Below are positions 45,112 to 54,486 of a stretch of 64,000 nt of DNA, one piece after another. Source of the stretch: Enterococcus mundtii (GTDB lineage Bacteria; Bacillota; Bacilli; Lactobacillales; Enterococcaceae); contig NZ_CP018061.1 in assembly GCF_002813755.1 (NCBI RefSeq), positions 124,001 to 188,000 of the forward strand, written 5' to 3'. The stretch's first letter is position 1. Every line of letters begins with the position of its first letter. The position numbers were made by a program, and so were the translations under genes. The notes beneath the pieces were generated by a model that ran no database searches, was not told where the DNA came from, and worked only from the letters and a program-made list of their open reading frames with translations.

Positions 45112-46986
45112 ATGGAATCAAAGGTAAATGATTTAAATTTGAATGCACTATTCATTGGAGACAAAGCAGAGAATGGCCAAATCTATAAAGCTTTGTTAAA
45201 TGAATTAGTGGACGAGCACTTAGGATGGCGTCAAAATTATATGCCACAAGATATGCCGATCATTACGCCGGAAGAAAAAAGCAGTGAAAGCTTCGCGCAC
45301 ACGATCAATAAAACAAAAGACGTGTTAGCTGAAATCTCTACGCGGATGCGTACACACTCTGTCCCATGGCATAATGCAGGTCGTTATTGGGGTCATATGA
45401 ACTCTGAAACATTGATGCCATCATTATTAGCCTATAATTTTGCGATGCTATGGAATGGAAATAACGTCGCATATGAATCTTCTCCAGCAACAAGTCAAAT
45501 GGAAGAAGAAGTCGGAATGGAATTTGCTACATTGATGGGGTACAAAAATGGCTGGGGCCATATCGTTGCAGATGGCTCATTAGCAAATTTAGAAGGTCTT
45601 TGGTATGCGCGCAACATCAAATCATTGCCACTTGCAATGAAAGAAGTGGCACCTGAATTGGTTTCAGGTCAAACAGATTGGGAATTGATGAATCTTTCAA
45701 CTCGGGAAATCATTGATCTGTTAGATCAAGTGCCAGAAAAAATCGATGAGATCAAAGCACATTCTGCACGCAGTGGAAAACATCTTCAACAATTAGGTAA
45801 ATGGTTAGTCCCACAAACAAAACACTATTCATGGTTGAAAGCAGCAGACATCATTGGTGTCGGACTAGATCAAGTGATTCCAGTGCCTGTGGATCACAAC
45901 TACCGCATGGACATCAAGGAACTTGAAACAATCATTCGTGAATTGGCTGCTGAACAAACACCGGTTTTAGGTGTCGTTGGTGTCGTTGGTTCTACTGAAG
46001 AAGGGGCAATCGATGAAATCGATAAAATCGTTGAATTACGTCGCAAGCTAGAAAAAGAAGGCATTTATTTCTACCTACACGTAGATGCAGCTTATGGTGG
46101 TTACGGACGTGCGATCTTCCTTGATGAGAACAATGAATTCATCCCATTTGATCAATTAAAAGAAGTACACGCAAAACATCATGTCTTCACAGAAAATAAA
46201 GATTATCTTTTAGAAGAAGTACACCGTGCATATCAAGCAATTGAAGAAGCAGAATCAGTGACGATTGATCCACATAAAATGGGCTATGTTCCTTACTCTG
46301 CTGGAGGTATCGTGATCCAAGACATTCGTATGCGTGATGTGATCTCTTACTTTGCAACCTATGTATTTGAAAAAGGAGCAGATATCCCAGCATTGCTTGG
46401 TGCCTATATTTTGGAAGGATCAAAAGCCGGAGCAACTGCCGCAAGTGTTTGGGCAGCGCATCACGTACTACCGCTTAATGTGACTGGTTATGGTAAATTG
46501 ATGGGAGCATCGATTGAAGGCGCACATCGTTTCTTCCACTTCTTGAACAATTTAACCTTCAAAGTGGGCGATAAAGAAATCGAAGTTCATCCATTGACTT
46601 ATCCAGATTTCAATATGGTTGATTATGTATTCAAAGAAAAAGGGAATGACGATCTGGTAGCGATGAATCAGTTGAACCATGATGTGTATGACTATTCTTC
46701 TTATGTCAAAGGAAGCATCTATGGCAATGAATTCTTGACATCTCATACAGACTTTGCAATTCCAGATTATGGCAATAGCCCACTTCAATTTGTAAAACAA
46801 TTAGGATTTACAGAGGAAGAATGGGAACGTGCTGGAAAAGTCACAGTCTTACGTGCCAGTGTCATGACGCCGTATATGAATAAAGCAGAACATTTTGAAG
46901 AATATGCAGAAAAAATCAAAGCAGCGCTTCAAAGTAAATTAGAAAAAATCTATGCAGATCAGTTAGTGGCAAACGAAACAAAATAA
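45112..46986 (+). CDS. tdcA: tyrosine decarboxylase
   Basis: PLP enzyme converting L-tyrosine to tyramine and CO2, consuming a proton and thereby giving acid resistance. 624 aa, matching enterococcal TyrDC. PLP Lys389 in [13 protein letters not shown]; the [12 protein letters not shown] segment carries the PLP-contacting Asp; [13 protein letters not shown] is conserved in bacterial TyrDC. ATG 45112 follows TAGGAGGG. Also decarboxylates DOPA in related organisms. Located between tyrS and tyrP in the usual order. Confidence 0.96.
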   Translation: MESKVNDLNLNALFIGDKAENGQIYKALLNELVDEHLGWRQNYMPQDMPIITPEEKSSESFAHTINKTKDVLAEISTRMRTHSVPWHNAGRYWGHMNSETLMPSLLAYNFAMLWNGNNVAYESSPATSQMEEEVGMEFATLMGYKNGWGHIVADGSLANLEGLWYARNIKSLPLAMKEVAPELVSGQTDWELMNLSTREIIDLLDQVPEKIDEIKAHSARSGKHLQQLGKWLVPQTKHYSWLKAADIIGVGLDQVIPVPVDHNYRMDIKELETIIRELAAEQTPVLGVVGVVGSTEEGAIDEIDKIVELRRKLEKEGIYFYLHVDAAYGGYGRAIFLDENNEFIPFDQLKEVHAKHHVFTENKDYLLEEVHRAYQAIEEAESVTIDPHKMGYVPYSAGGIVIQDIRMRDVISYFATYVFEKGADIPALLGAYILEGSKAGATAASVWAAHHVLPLNVTGYGKLMGASIEGAHRFFHFLNNLTFKVGDKEIEVHPLTYPDFNMVDYVFKEKGNDDLVAMNQLNHDVYDYSSYVKGSIYGNEFLTSHTDFAIPDYGNSPLQFVKQLGFTEEEWERAGKVTVLRASVMTPYMNKAEHFEEYAEKIKAALQSKLEKIYADQLVANETK

Positions 46987-47023
46987 ACGTAAATATTATG
47001 ATGAGTGAAGAGAAAGCAAGTAG

Positions 47024-47078
47024 AATGAGCGCTCATTTCTCGTTCGAAACGAATAAAGAATGAGCCTCCTTTCTCTTA
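47024..47078. other. palindromes in the tdcA-tyrP gap
   Basis: AATGAGCGCTCATT (47024-47037) is a perfect 14-bp palindrome; GCTCATTTCT also pairs with AGAATGAGC further on (around 47057-47065). No T-run follows, so it is more like an RNA processing or stability hairpin than a terminator. Confidence 0.5.
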
Positions 47079-47230
47079 TCAAATCTTTCATGTTGGAGTG
47101 CCTTTGAAGCTTGATGATCCAAGCAAAAAATACTCAAAGCACAAGTTGACCATACGTTTGCTTTTATTTGCTGTTAATGAAAAGTTTCAAAGACACGCCT
47201 ATTTATTTCTTAATAAGGAGAGTGTCAAAA

Positions 47231-48649
47231 TTGAGTAAAGCTCAAGTAAGTAAAATGGGGCTAGGGACATTCATTGGTTTGACCATGGCGCTATGTGCCA
47301 CTGTTCGTAGTATCCCAACATTGTCAGCTGTTGGTTGGACATTGATTTTTTACACGATTTTTGCCGTCTTGTTTTTTGCTGGACCCATTTCAATGATTTC
47401 TGGTGAATTATCAACGATGCTGCCGCAAGAAGGAGGCCCGCAACTTTGGGTCAAAACAGCTCTAGGTAGTAAATGGGGATTTGTCGTTGCATGGTTGCTT
47501 TGGGTGCAAATGTTCCCAGGAATGGTCATGGTCGCTTCTACCTTAGGTCCATTGTTAGGGAATACGTTTGGGAACGCCGCTCTTGGCAACAATCACTACT
47601 TCGTTTTAGGGTGTATCTTGGTCATTTACTGGATCATCACCTTGCTCAACTTGAAGTTTGACATGGCGAAAGTTGGTGGGAATATTGGTGTTTGGTTGGG
47701 TGTTTATATTCCTGTGGTGATCATGTTTGTTTTGGGGATATTAGCGTTTTTCAAAGTGGGACTTGTTTCAAACGGCTATTTGGGGGATTTTTCATGGTCG
47801 AAAGCATTGCCTGATCTACAACACAGTGATTCATTGAAATATTTGGCAGGGATCACATTTATTTTTGTGGGAATCGAAATGAGCTCAGTGTATATGCCTC
47901 GTTTGAAAGATGCAACGAAGAACTATACTAAAGGGGTCTTTATTGCATTGATCGGACTAGTTTTATTGAATGTCATCAATGCCTTGTTTGTTGCAAATGT
48001 CGTACCAGAAGGAAGAATGGAATTGGCAAACATCACACAACCAGTATTGATCTATTGTGATATTTTAGGATTGCCAACGATCATCGGTAATATCTTCAGC
48101 TTTATGGTCTTTATTGGTGTGTTATTACAATTGTCTGCTTGGGTAACTGGACCTTCTAAAACGATCATCCAAGTAGCACGTGAAGGATTCTTGCCACCAA
48201 AATTTGGCTTCCATAAAGAAAATGAATATGGTGTTTCAAGAAATGTGGTATTGACGCAATCAGTAGTTATTTCCCTCTTTGCGTTACTTTATGGCGTCAT
48301 GGATGATGTAAGTGCGGTCTTTCTTACATTGACGAATGCAACAACAGTGATTTATTGCATCGTATATCTCTTGATCGCCATATCTTTAGTGAAAATGAGA
48401 AATAGCCATCCAGAATTGCCTCGTCCTTATCGAATCGGTAAAAAAGGAAATGGCTTTGCGTGGCTGGTTAGCTGTATGCTGATGTTGGCAATTATCGCCG
48501 TTGTTGTTTCAACGTTAGGAACTTCAACATTAGCGGATGCATTGCTTGTTGCGGTCATCGCAATCGTGATGTTCGTTATTCCGCTGATCATCAATCGCGT
48601 GAAGAAAGCAACTTGGTTGACTGAAGTTGAAGCAGACTTAAAAGAATAG
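47231..48649 (+). CDS. tyrP: tyrosine/tyramine antiporter
   Basis: 472-aa APC-superfamily exchanger with ~12 TM helices importing tyrosine and exporting tyramine, giving net proton motive force. Typical segments: GLGTFIGLTMALCATVRS (TM1), GELSTMLPQEGGPQLWVKTA, GITFIFVGIEMSSVYMPRLKD. TTG 47231 follows AAGGAG at 9 nt; the frame from 47168 covers the ribosome binding site and is rejected. Follows tdcA by 244 bp. The nhaC-type antiporter gene that often ends this cluster is absent. Confidence 0.92.
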   Translation: MSKAQVSKMGLGTFIGLTMALCATVRSIPTLSAVGWTLIFYTIFAVLFFAGPISMISGELSTMLPQEGGPQLWVKTALGSKWGFVVAWLLWVQMFPGMVMVASTLGPLLGNTFGNAALGNNHYFVLGCILVIYWIITLLNLKFDMAKVGGNIGVWLGVYIPVVIMFVLGILAFFKVGLVSNGYLGDFSWSKALPDLQHSDSLKYLAGITFIFVGIEMSSVYMPRLKDATKNYTKGVFIALIGLVLLNVINALFVANVVPEGRMELANITQPVLIYCDILGLPTIIGNIFSFMVFIGVLLQLSAWVTGPSKTIIQVAREGFLPPKFGFHKENEYGVSRNVVLTQSVVISLFALLYGVMDDVSAVFLTLTNATTVIYCIVYLLIAISLVKMRNSHPELPRPYRIGKKGNGFAWLVSCMLMLAIIAVVVSTLGTSTLADALLVAVIAIVMFVIPLIINRVKKATWLTEVEADLKE

Positions 48650-48684
48650 TGGGGGGACTCCCTCTTAGAGAATATAAAACAACG

Positions 48685-48820
48685 AGGTTGTGACAGAAGT
48701 GTTCAGCTCCGAGAAATAAGCGTGAAACCCCGAAAATTGTTCTTCAAATTTTTGGGGTTTCACGCTTATTTCTGAAGGAGTTACTTCTGGAACACCGTTT
48801 ATTCGGTTCTAGGGGATGCA
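48685..48820. repeat. dispersed hairpin element, copy 6 (stem type A)
   Basis: The clearest copy: AAATAAGCGTGAAACCCCGA pairs with TTGGGGTTTCACGCTTATTT around AAATTGTTCTTCAAATTT. Left flank TTGTGACAGAAGTGTTCAGC; right flank CTGGAACACCGTTTATTCGG and GATGCAAG. Between convergent tyrP and malR. Confidence 0.9.
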
Positions 48821-49091
48821 AGATAACTCATATCCTGGGCTCGTTGTTTTTCTTAAAAAATCAAGAGCAAAAAATAGAGCCGTCTCAACTTTTGGCGAAG
48901 TAGACGTGCTCTAATGCTCTATCGATGCTATCTGCTTTGAACGGACTACATGGGGCATGTTAATGCATGCCTCTTTAACCACATTTTAAGAGATTTTTAG
49001 AAAGAATAGAAGAGATTTCTTTTTTTGCTTATTTCTAGTTAAATACAAATGTGGACTTATCGTTAGTGGATCAGTTGATTACTAGTAAAAT
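48821..49091. other. intergenic stretch without a gene
   Basis: Contains one more hairpin, TAGAGC (48875-48880) / GCTCTA (48908-48913) with GTCT/AGAC inside, no T-run. I see no coding potential. Confidence 0.4.
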
Positions 49092-49139
49092 AAATAGCAA
49101 AGTATCTTTTGTCCGAAGACAAGATGCTTTGCTATTTTT
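49092..49139 (-). terminator. bidirectional terminator after malR
   Basis: AAATAGCAAAGTATCTTTTGTC pairs with GACAAGATGCTTTGCTATTT almost perfectly around CGAA; U-tract on both strands. Confidence 0.85.
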
Positions 49140-49165
49140 GTTTGATTTGCCTAGGAATGGATGCC

Positions 49166-50182
49166 CTATTCTTCTTTCAATGGAACGACCGTTTCGCGTT
49201 TGATCAAACGATGGGGGATCACTAAACGTACACCATTGCTAACTTCTTCATGGATCAGTTCTTGTAATTTTTGCATCGCGACTCGACCTAACTCAGAGAT
49301 ATCGATGTCGATACTTGTTAAGTAAGGATGCATCAATGTAGAAAAAATCGAGTTATTGAAGCTGATCATCGAAAGGGTTTCCGGGATGATATAGCCATAC
49401 ATTTGGGCGAGTTGCATCGTGCGTAAAGCAAAAATATCATCGATAACAACTAGCGCTGTCGCTTCAGCTTTTTTTAAGATCGTGTCAAAATCCAAGTAAT
49501 CTTCAGCCTGTTCCAAGGTCACACTTGGATGGGCGTTCAGTCCTGCTAACATCATCGCTTTTTGATAACCGAAATAGCGTTCAAAGTATAAACTTTCATG
49601 TGTTGTATTGGTCACGAAAAGAATATTTTTATGGCCATTATCGATCAAAAATTCGGTGGCTTGCTTTCCTAACAGTTGATTGTCGTTATCAATGTAGATG
49701 ATTTCGTTCTCATGATGGTATGGTTGTCCGATCAGTGTGAACGGAATCTGTTGTTCATAAAGATAATCGATGACTGGATCGTCACTATCGGAGTAGACTA
49801 GGATAAAACCATCAACTTGTTTTTGTAAATGCATCCGCTGAACGTTCTCTAATAAGACGTCGAAACTTTTTGCGGTAGCAATAGCTGTTGTCACACCGTG
49901 ATGTCGTGCTTCTTCGTTGATTGCTTCCATGATTTCTAAATAAAACGGGTTGCCAAGACGCTCTTTGGAATCGAGTGGTGGAAGAATGACACCTACAGCG
50001 CTTGATACACGTTTACCAAGATTTCTCGCTGTGATATTGGGGACATATCCTAGTTCATCCATGATTTTTCGTACTTTCTTTTTCGTTGTTTCGGAAATAC
50101 TTGGATGGTCGTTGATCACGCGAGAAACAGTAGATGTCGCTACGCCTGCTTTTTTTGCAACATCTTTCACTGTAATTGCCAT
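49166..50182 (-). CDS. malR: maltose regulon repressor MalR (LacI family)
   Basis: 338-aa LacI-type repressor. HTH ITVKDVAKKAGVATSTVSRV, hinge YVPNITARNLGKR, then a two-lobe ligand domain (LPPLDSKERLGNPFY...). ATG 50182 follows AAAGGTGAT. It is the last gene of the minus-strand maltose catabolic operon, 64 bp after galM. It should bind the two palindromes at 54244-54259 and 54455-54470, derepressing on maltose or maltose-6'-phosphate. Confidence 0.9.
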   Translation of the reverse strand: MAITVKDVAKKAGVATSTVSRVINDHPSISETTKKKVRKIMDELGYVPNITARNLGKRVSSAVGVILPPLDSKERLGNPFYLEIMEAINEEARHHGVTTAIATAKSFDVLLENVQRMHLQKQVDGFILVYSDSDDPVIDYLYEQQIPFTLIGQPYHHENEIIYIDNDNQLLGKQATEFLIDNGHKNILFVTNTTHESLYFERYFGYQKAMMLAGLNAHPSVTLEQAEDYLDFDTILKKAEATALVVIDDIFALRTMQLAQMYGYIIPETLSMISFNNSIFSTLMHPYLTSIDIDISELGRVAMQKLQELIHEEVSNGVRLVIPHRLIKRETVVPLKEE

Positions 50183-50246
50183 AAGTTAAATCACCTTTCT
50201 TTTTCATCGTCCATCGTCTTGTTGAAACCAAGTTAAATAAAACTGG

Positions 50247-51257
50247 TTAAGTGAATGTACTAAATTCATAAGTTGTTTGGCTGACACGTTCTTGTCCAGG
50301 GCGTAGCGTAATCGAGCCAAACTCCGGGAAATGAACGATATCTGGTATTTCTTGTGGTTCGATCGCTAAGCCAAAATGAGAATGCATGTTTTGACCGTTG
50401 ATCTGTAAATCTGCATCGAACCCAGTTGTAGAAAATAATACCATACTTTTGTTCGTAGTTGCTATATTCATTTGGCGACCGGAAGCTTCTTCTGATAAAG
50501 TTAAGCTATTTTTGGTGAGTTTAGGCGTATTTAATAAAAAAACGTCATCAAGACCTGAAGGATACTTGGATAAAATCTCTGTCAGTGTATTTGGTTCTTG
50601 AAAATTGATGGGTAAGTCCGCTTTGTCTAGTGTTTCCCCTGTAGGTAATTTGTCATGATCCAAAAGTAACAAGCTATCTAATTGAATCTGGAGTTGATGG
50701 GAATCAATATCACGTTTTCCATTTCCAGATAGATTGAAATAGGCATGGTTTGTCGGGTTGCAAATCGTTTCTACTACACTGTTAGCTTTAGTGATCATCA
50801 CTAGTCTATTTCCTTCTAATTGATAGGTCACAGTCGCGGTGATTGGTCCAGGATAACCTGAAAATGTATCTTTTAAATAAAAGACGACACCCACTGCTTG
50901 AGGTGATTTGAATACTTCTACCTCCCAAAACTGAAAGGACCAGCCGTTTGTTCCGCCGTGGATATGATGGTTGCCATTATTTTTTTCTAGTTGGTGAGGG
51001 CCCCATTCACCATTTCTGATCCTACCTGCCACTGGACCAACCGTTGCACCGAAAAAACTATAATCAGATAAAACATCTTGAAGATTGTCGTAAGAGAGTA
51101 AGATATTTTCCATTTGTCCAAATCTATCTGCTGTGAATATTTGATGCAAGCGAGCGCCATAATTGAGAAGAACGACTTCTAGCTCGTCGTTCTTCAATGT
51201 GATTTTTTTTAGATTTGTTTGTTTGATGGGGAGGACAGAGATGCTTGGTTCAGACAT
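50247..51257 (-). CDS. galM: aldose 1-epimerase (mutarotase)
   Basis: 336-aa mutarotase interconverting alpha and beta anomers of glucose or galactose. [13 protein letters not shown], catalytic His in [12 protein letters not shown] and catalytic Glu in [11 protein letters not shown]. Overlaps pgmB by 8 bp. In this operon it probably converts beta-glucose released by maltose phosphorolysis. Confidence 0.92.
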   Translation of the reverse strand: MSEPSISVLPIKQTNLKKITLKNDELEVVLLNYGARLHQIFTADRFGQMENILLSYDNLQDVLSDYSFFGATVGPVAGRIRNGEWGPHQLEKNNGNHHIHGGTNGWSFQFWEVEVFKSPQAVGVVFYLKDTFSGYPGPITATVTYQLEGNRLVMITKANSVVETICNPTNHAYFNLSGNGKRDIDSHQLQIQLDSLLLLDHDKLPTGETLDKADLPINFQEPNTLTEILSKYPSGLDDVFLLNTPKLTKNSLTLSEEASGRQMNIATTNKSMVLFSTTGFDADLQINGQNMHSHFGLAIEPQEIPDIVHFPEFGSITLRPGQERVSQTTYEFSTFT

Positions 51258-51921
51258 CTTTGCGCCAAACGTGTTGTAGATAGTCGAGTGTTAACGAAGA
51301 CGTATCAGCGACGATCGGAATGTCCTCCCCAAGATCTTCCTTGCGTCCAACTCCTACAGGATAAGCACCACTTGCGATGATCGCTTGGATGCCTGCTTTT
51401 GCATCTTCAATACCTAAACAATCAGTCGCCTCGAATCCGATTTCTTTGGCTGCTAATAAAAAGATATCAGGGGCGGGTTTGCCACTTGCTACTTTGCTAG
51501 GATCAGCAATCGCATCAAAGTAATCTGTTAGTTGCATTTTATCTAGTAATAATGGTCCGTTTTTACTAGCAGAAGCCAAGGCGATCTTGATGCCAGCTTT
51601 CTTTAATTCTGTTAATAAAGGAACAATACCCGGAAATACGTCTGTTGGCGTGATTTCTTGGATCATTTCTAGATAATACTCATTTTTACGTTTAGCTAAA
51701 GCAGCGAATTCTTCGTTTGAAAAGTCATTTTCTTTCTTGCCATAAGCAAGAAGCAATGTTAATGAATCTTCTCGGCTGACTCCTTTTAATTGTTCGTTGA
51801 AATTTCGGTCGATTGAAATCCCGATTTCTTCACCAAGTTTTTTCCAGGCGCGATAATGGAATTCTGCTGTGTCGGTGATGACACCGTCTAAATCAAATAG
51901 GACACCTTTAAACATGTGCAT
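51250..51921 (-). CDS. pgmB: beta-phosphoglucomutase
   Basis: 223-aa HAD enzyme converting beta-glucose-1-phosphate, the product of maltose phosphorylase, to glucose-6-phosphate. Nucleophile motif [18 protein letters not shown] (first Asp phosphorylated, second acid/base), [10 protein letters not shown] substrate loop, ALASASKNG and [12 protein letters not shown]. Starts at ATG 51921 or ATG 51915 (better spaced from AAAGGA). Overlaps malP by 14 bp and galM by 8 bp. Confidence 0.94.
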   Translation of the reverse strand: MHMFKGVLFDLDGVITDTAEFHYRAWKKLGEEIGISIDRNFNEQLKGVSREDSLTLLLAYGKKENDFSNEEFAALAKRKNEYYLEMIQEITPTDVFPGIVPLLTELKKAGIKIALASASKNGPLLLDKMQLTDYFDAIADPSKVASGKPAPDIFLLAAKEIGFEATDCLGIEDAKAGIQAIIASGAYPVGVGRKEDLGEDIPIVADTSSLTLDYLQHVWRKDV

Positions 51922-54202
51922 CGTCCTTTCTTAATGGAATCGTCAATTGATCTGTTAGCTCTTGTGCTTGTCCATACACAGTCAATTCCAGTGCCTCACC
52001 ATTCAGTAATGTAAAGGTGACTTGTTCATCAGAAACAGCGATGAAAATCAAGCGACCGCGGTAATTGATATGGAAAGAATAGGCATTCCATGTGTTTGGT
52101 AAAAATGGTGCAAAAGATAATTCGCCATGGGCGGTTTTCATTTGTGCAAAACCTTGAACGATCGCTAGCCAACTACCTGTCATTGACGTGATGTGCAAAC
52201 CATCTTCCGTATCATTGTTATAGTTATCCAAATCTAAGCGAGCAGTACGTTGGTACATTTCGACCGCTTTTTCTTCCAAGCCAAGTTCAGCAGCTAAAAT
52301 CGCGTGGATACTTGGAGAAAGAGAAGATTCGTGAACGGTCATCGGCTCATAGAAATCAAAGTTCCGCTGTTTTTCTTCTTTGGTAAATTCTTCATTGAAG
52401 AAATAGATGCCTTGTAACACATCCGCTTGTTTAATGAAGCAAGAACGCAAGATCTTATCCCAAGACCATTTTTGGTTCAATGGCAATTCGCTAAGTGGTA
52501 AATCCGAAACTGGCATCAAATCTTTGTCTAGGAATGTATCATGTTGGACAAAAATTCCTTGTTCCTCATCGATCGGGTAGTACATGTTTTCGACAATATC
52601 TGCCCATTTTGCTAATTCTTCTTCGCTGATTTCAATTGTTGTTTCTTCTTTGAACGCTAAATAATTTTCACGAGTATAACGAAGGACCCAAGCAGCAATC
52701 GTGTTCGTGTACCAATTGTTATTGATATTGTTTTCGTATTCATTCGGACCAGTCACGCCGTGGATCATATATTTGTTTTGACGTTTGGAGTAATGGACAC
52801 GATCCGCCCAGAAACGAGCAATCTCAGCCAATACTTCAAGTCCTTCATTTTTCAGATAAGAGGTATCGCCGGTATAATTTGTATAATTGTAGATCGCGTA
52901 AGCAATCGCACCGTTACGATGGATCTCTTCAAAGGTGATTTCCCACTCATTGTGGCACTCGACACCTGTAAAGGTCACCATTGGATAAAGCGCGCCTTTC
53001 AATCCTTGTTGTTGGGCATTGTGGATGGCTTGTGGTAACTGATTGTGACGGTATTTCAATAAATTTTTTGTGACTTCTGGGTCAGCTAATGCTAGATATA
53101 ATGGCACGGCGTAAGCTTCTGTGTCCCAGTATGTCGCACCACCGTATTTTTCGCCAGTGAAGCCTTTTGGTCCAATGTTCAACCGTTCGTCTTCTCCGTA
53201 ATAAGTAGAGAACAATTGGAAAAGATTGAAACGGATGCCTTGTTGCGCTTCATCGTCGCCTTCGATCACTACGTCAGCCAATTCCCAACGTTTTGCCCAA
53301 GCAGTCGTTTGTTCTTTTTTGGCTTCATCATAATGAGTAGTTAACTGATCAAATTCATCCATAAGTGTTGCCACTTGTTGTGCTTCAGGGATATCACGAC
53401 TTGTCAAAATCAAGACTTCTTTATCCACGACCACAGGATCATTTGGTGTTAGATCATACGAGAATACACCTTGTAACGCTAATATTTGTTCTTCAAATAT
53501 AGGTGTTGTTTCTTTGCCGTTGATAAAATGACGCATGCCTGCAGTGACGGTGAATTGCTCAATGTCAAATGCATTAGGAATGGTCTTCGTTGTCAAATAA
53601 CCGATCGAGTCTTTTGTGCCACGGTCGGTCTGATTCCAGAAATGCTCATCGTAGTTACTATCTTCATTTTGGACATTTCCATCCAGTTTCGAAACAAATT
53701 TTACAGTGGCAGAGCCGGCGATCAATTCAACCTTTACACGAATATAAGCCGCTTCGCTTTTAACAATACTCAAGAAACGTTCAAATGAGAAACGGACTTT
53801 ATTTGTAGCTGTCGTAATCGTAAACTGACGAGACAAGACCCCGTTTTTCATATCTAATTCCCAAGAGAAATCTTCTGGATCTAGTGAAGCTAAGTCAATC
53901 AATTGGTCGTTGATGTAAATATCCATTGCAATAAAGTTGACTGCATTGATGACTTTTCCAAAGTATTCAGGATAGCCGTTTTTCCACCAACCTACACGAG
54001 TTTTGTCAGGGTACCAGATACCGGCTAAATAAGTGCCTTGGTGATGATCGCCAGAGTACGTTTCTTCGAAGTTTCCACGCATTCCCATGTAGCCGTTCCC
54101 AATACTTGTCAATGACTCTTGTAAACGTAAGTTTTCTTTATCTAATGTTGTCGTGCTGATTTTCCAAGGGTCGATCTGGAATAAGCGTTTGATTTGTTTC
54201 AT
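51908..54202 (-). CDS. malP: maltose phosphorylase, GH65
   Basis: 764-aa intracellular enzyme splitting maltose with phosphate into beta-glucose-1-phosphate and glucose. GH65 landmarks: [15 protein letters not shown] at the N-terminus, the (alpha/alpha)6 barrel with [12 protein letters not shown] and the catalytic acid in [45 protein letters not shown] 54202 follows TTAGGAGGA. First gene of malP-pgmB-galM-malR. In enterococci MalT imports maltose as maltose-6'-phosphate, which MapP dephosphorylates to supply this enzyme. Confidence 0.95.
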   Translation of the reverse strand: MKQIKRLFQIDPWKISTTTLDKENLRLQESLTSIGNGYMGMRGNFEETYSGDHHQGTYLAGIWYPDKTRVGWWKNGYPEYFGKVINAVNFIAMDIYINDQLIDLASLDPEDFSWELDMKNGVLSRQFTITTATNKVRFSFERFLSIVKSEAAYIRVKVELIAGSATVKFVSKLDGNVQNEDSNYDEHFWNQTDRGTKDSIGYLTTKTIPNAFDIEQFTVTAGMRHFINGKETTPIFEEQILALQGVFSYDLTPNDPVVVDKEVLILTSRDIPEAQQVATLMDEFDQLTTHYDEAKKEQTTAWAKRWELADVVIEGDDEAQQGIRFNLFQLFSTYYGEDERLNIGPKGFTGEKYGGATYWDTEAYAVPLYLALADPEVTKNLLKYRHNQLPQAIHNAQQQGLKGALYPMVTFTGVECHNEWEITFEEIHRNGAIAYAIYNYTNYTGDTSYLKNEGLEVLAEIARFWADRVHYSKRQNKYMIHGVTGPNEYENNINNNWYTNTIAAWVLRYTRENYLAFKEETTIEISEEELAKWADIVENMYYPIDEEQGIFVQHDTFLDKDLMPVSDLPLSELPLNQKWSWDKILRSCFIKQADVLQGIYFFNEEFTKEEKQRNFDFYEPMTVHESSLSPSIHAILAAELGLEEKAVEMYQRTARLDLDNYNNDTEDGLHITSMTGSWLAIVQGFAQMKTAHGELSFAPFLPNTWNAYSFHINYRGRLIFIAVSDEQVTFTLLNGEALELTVYGQAQELTDQLTIPLRKDDAHV

Positions 54203-54236
54203 GATTCTCCTCCTAAATGTTTCATTTCTTAGGTTT

Positions 54237-54266
54237 ATAATAAACGCAACCGGTTGCGTCAGTCAA
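54237..54266 (-). promoter_or_regulatory. malP: malP promoter with MalR operator O1
   Basis: On the minus strand TTGACT (54266-54261) and TATTAT (54242-54237) flank an 18-bp spacer holding the perfect 16-bp palindrome ACGCAACCGGTTGCGT (54244-54259). Repressor binding would exclude RNA polymerase. Confidence 0.87.
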
Positions 54267-54417
54267 TAGTAAACTGATAAATACTCAATCTTTTTTATTG
54301 GCGAACACTTCGCAAGGGGATAGAAAGCATCATTGCCCTAATATTTCTTTATAGTTCTTATTATATTAGCTTTGTCATACTTTTGGATAAAAAAATAAAT
54401 AAAATAAAAATAAAGCA

Positions 54418-54470
54418 TTTACAAAAAAAGGAATTACCTCTATAATACGGATTAACGAAACCGATTGCGT
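54418..54470 (+). promoter_or_regulatory. malT: malT promoter with MalR operator O2
   Basis: TTTACA (54418-54423), 17 bp, TATAAT (54441-54446). ACGAAACCGATTGCGT (54455-54470), two changes from O1, covers the start site. The O1 to O2 centre distance is ~211 bp, about 20 helical turns, so looping is possible. Confidence 0.85.
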
Positions 54471-54486
54471 AAAGGAGAGATAGAAA

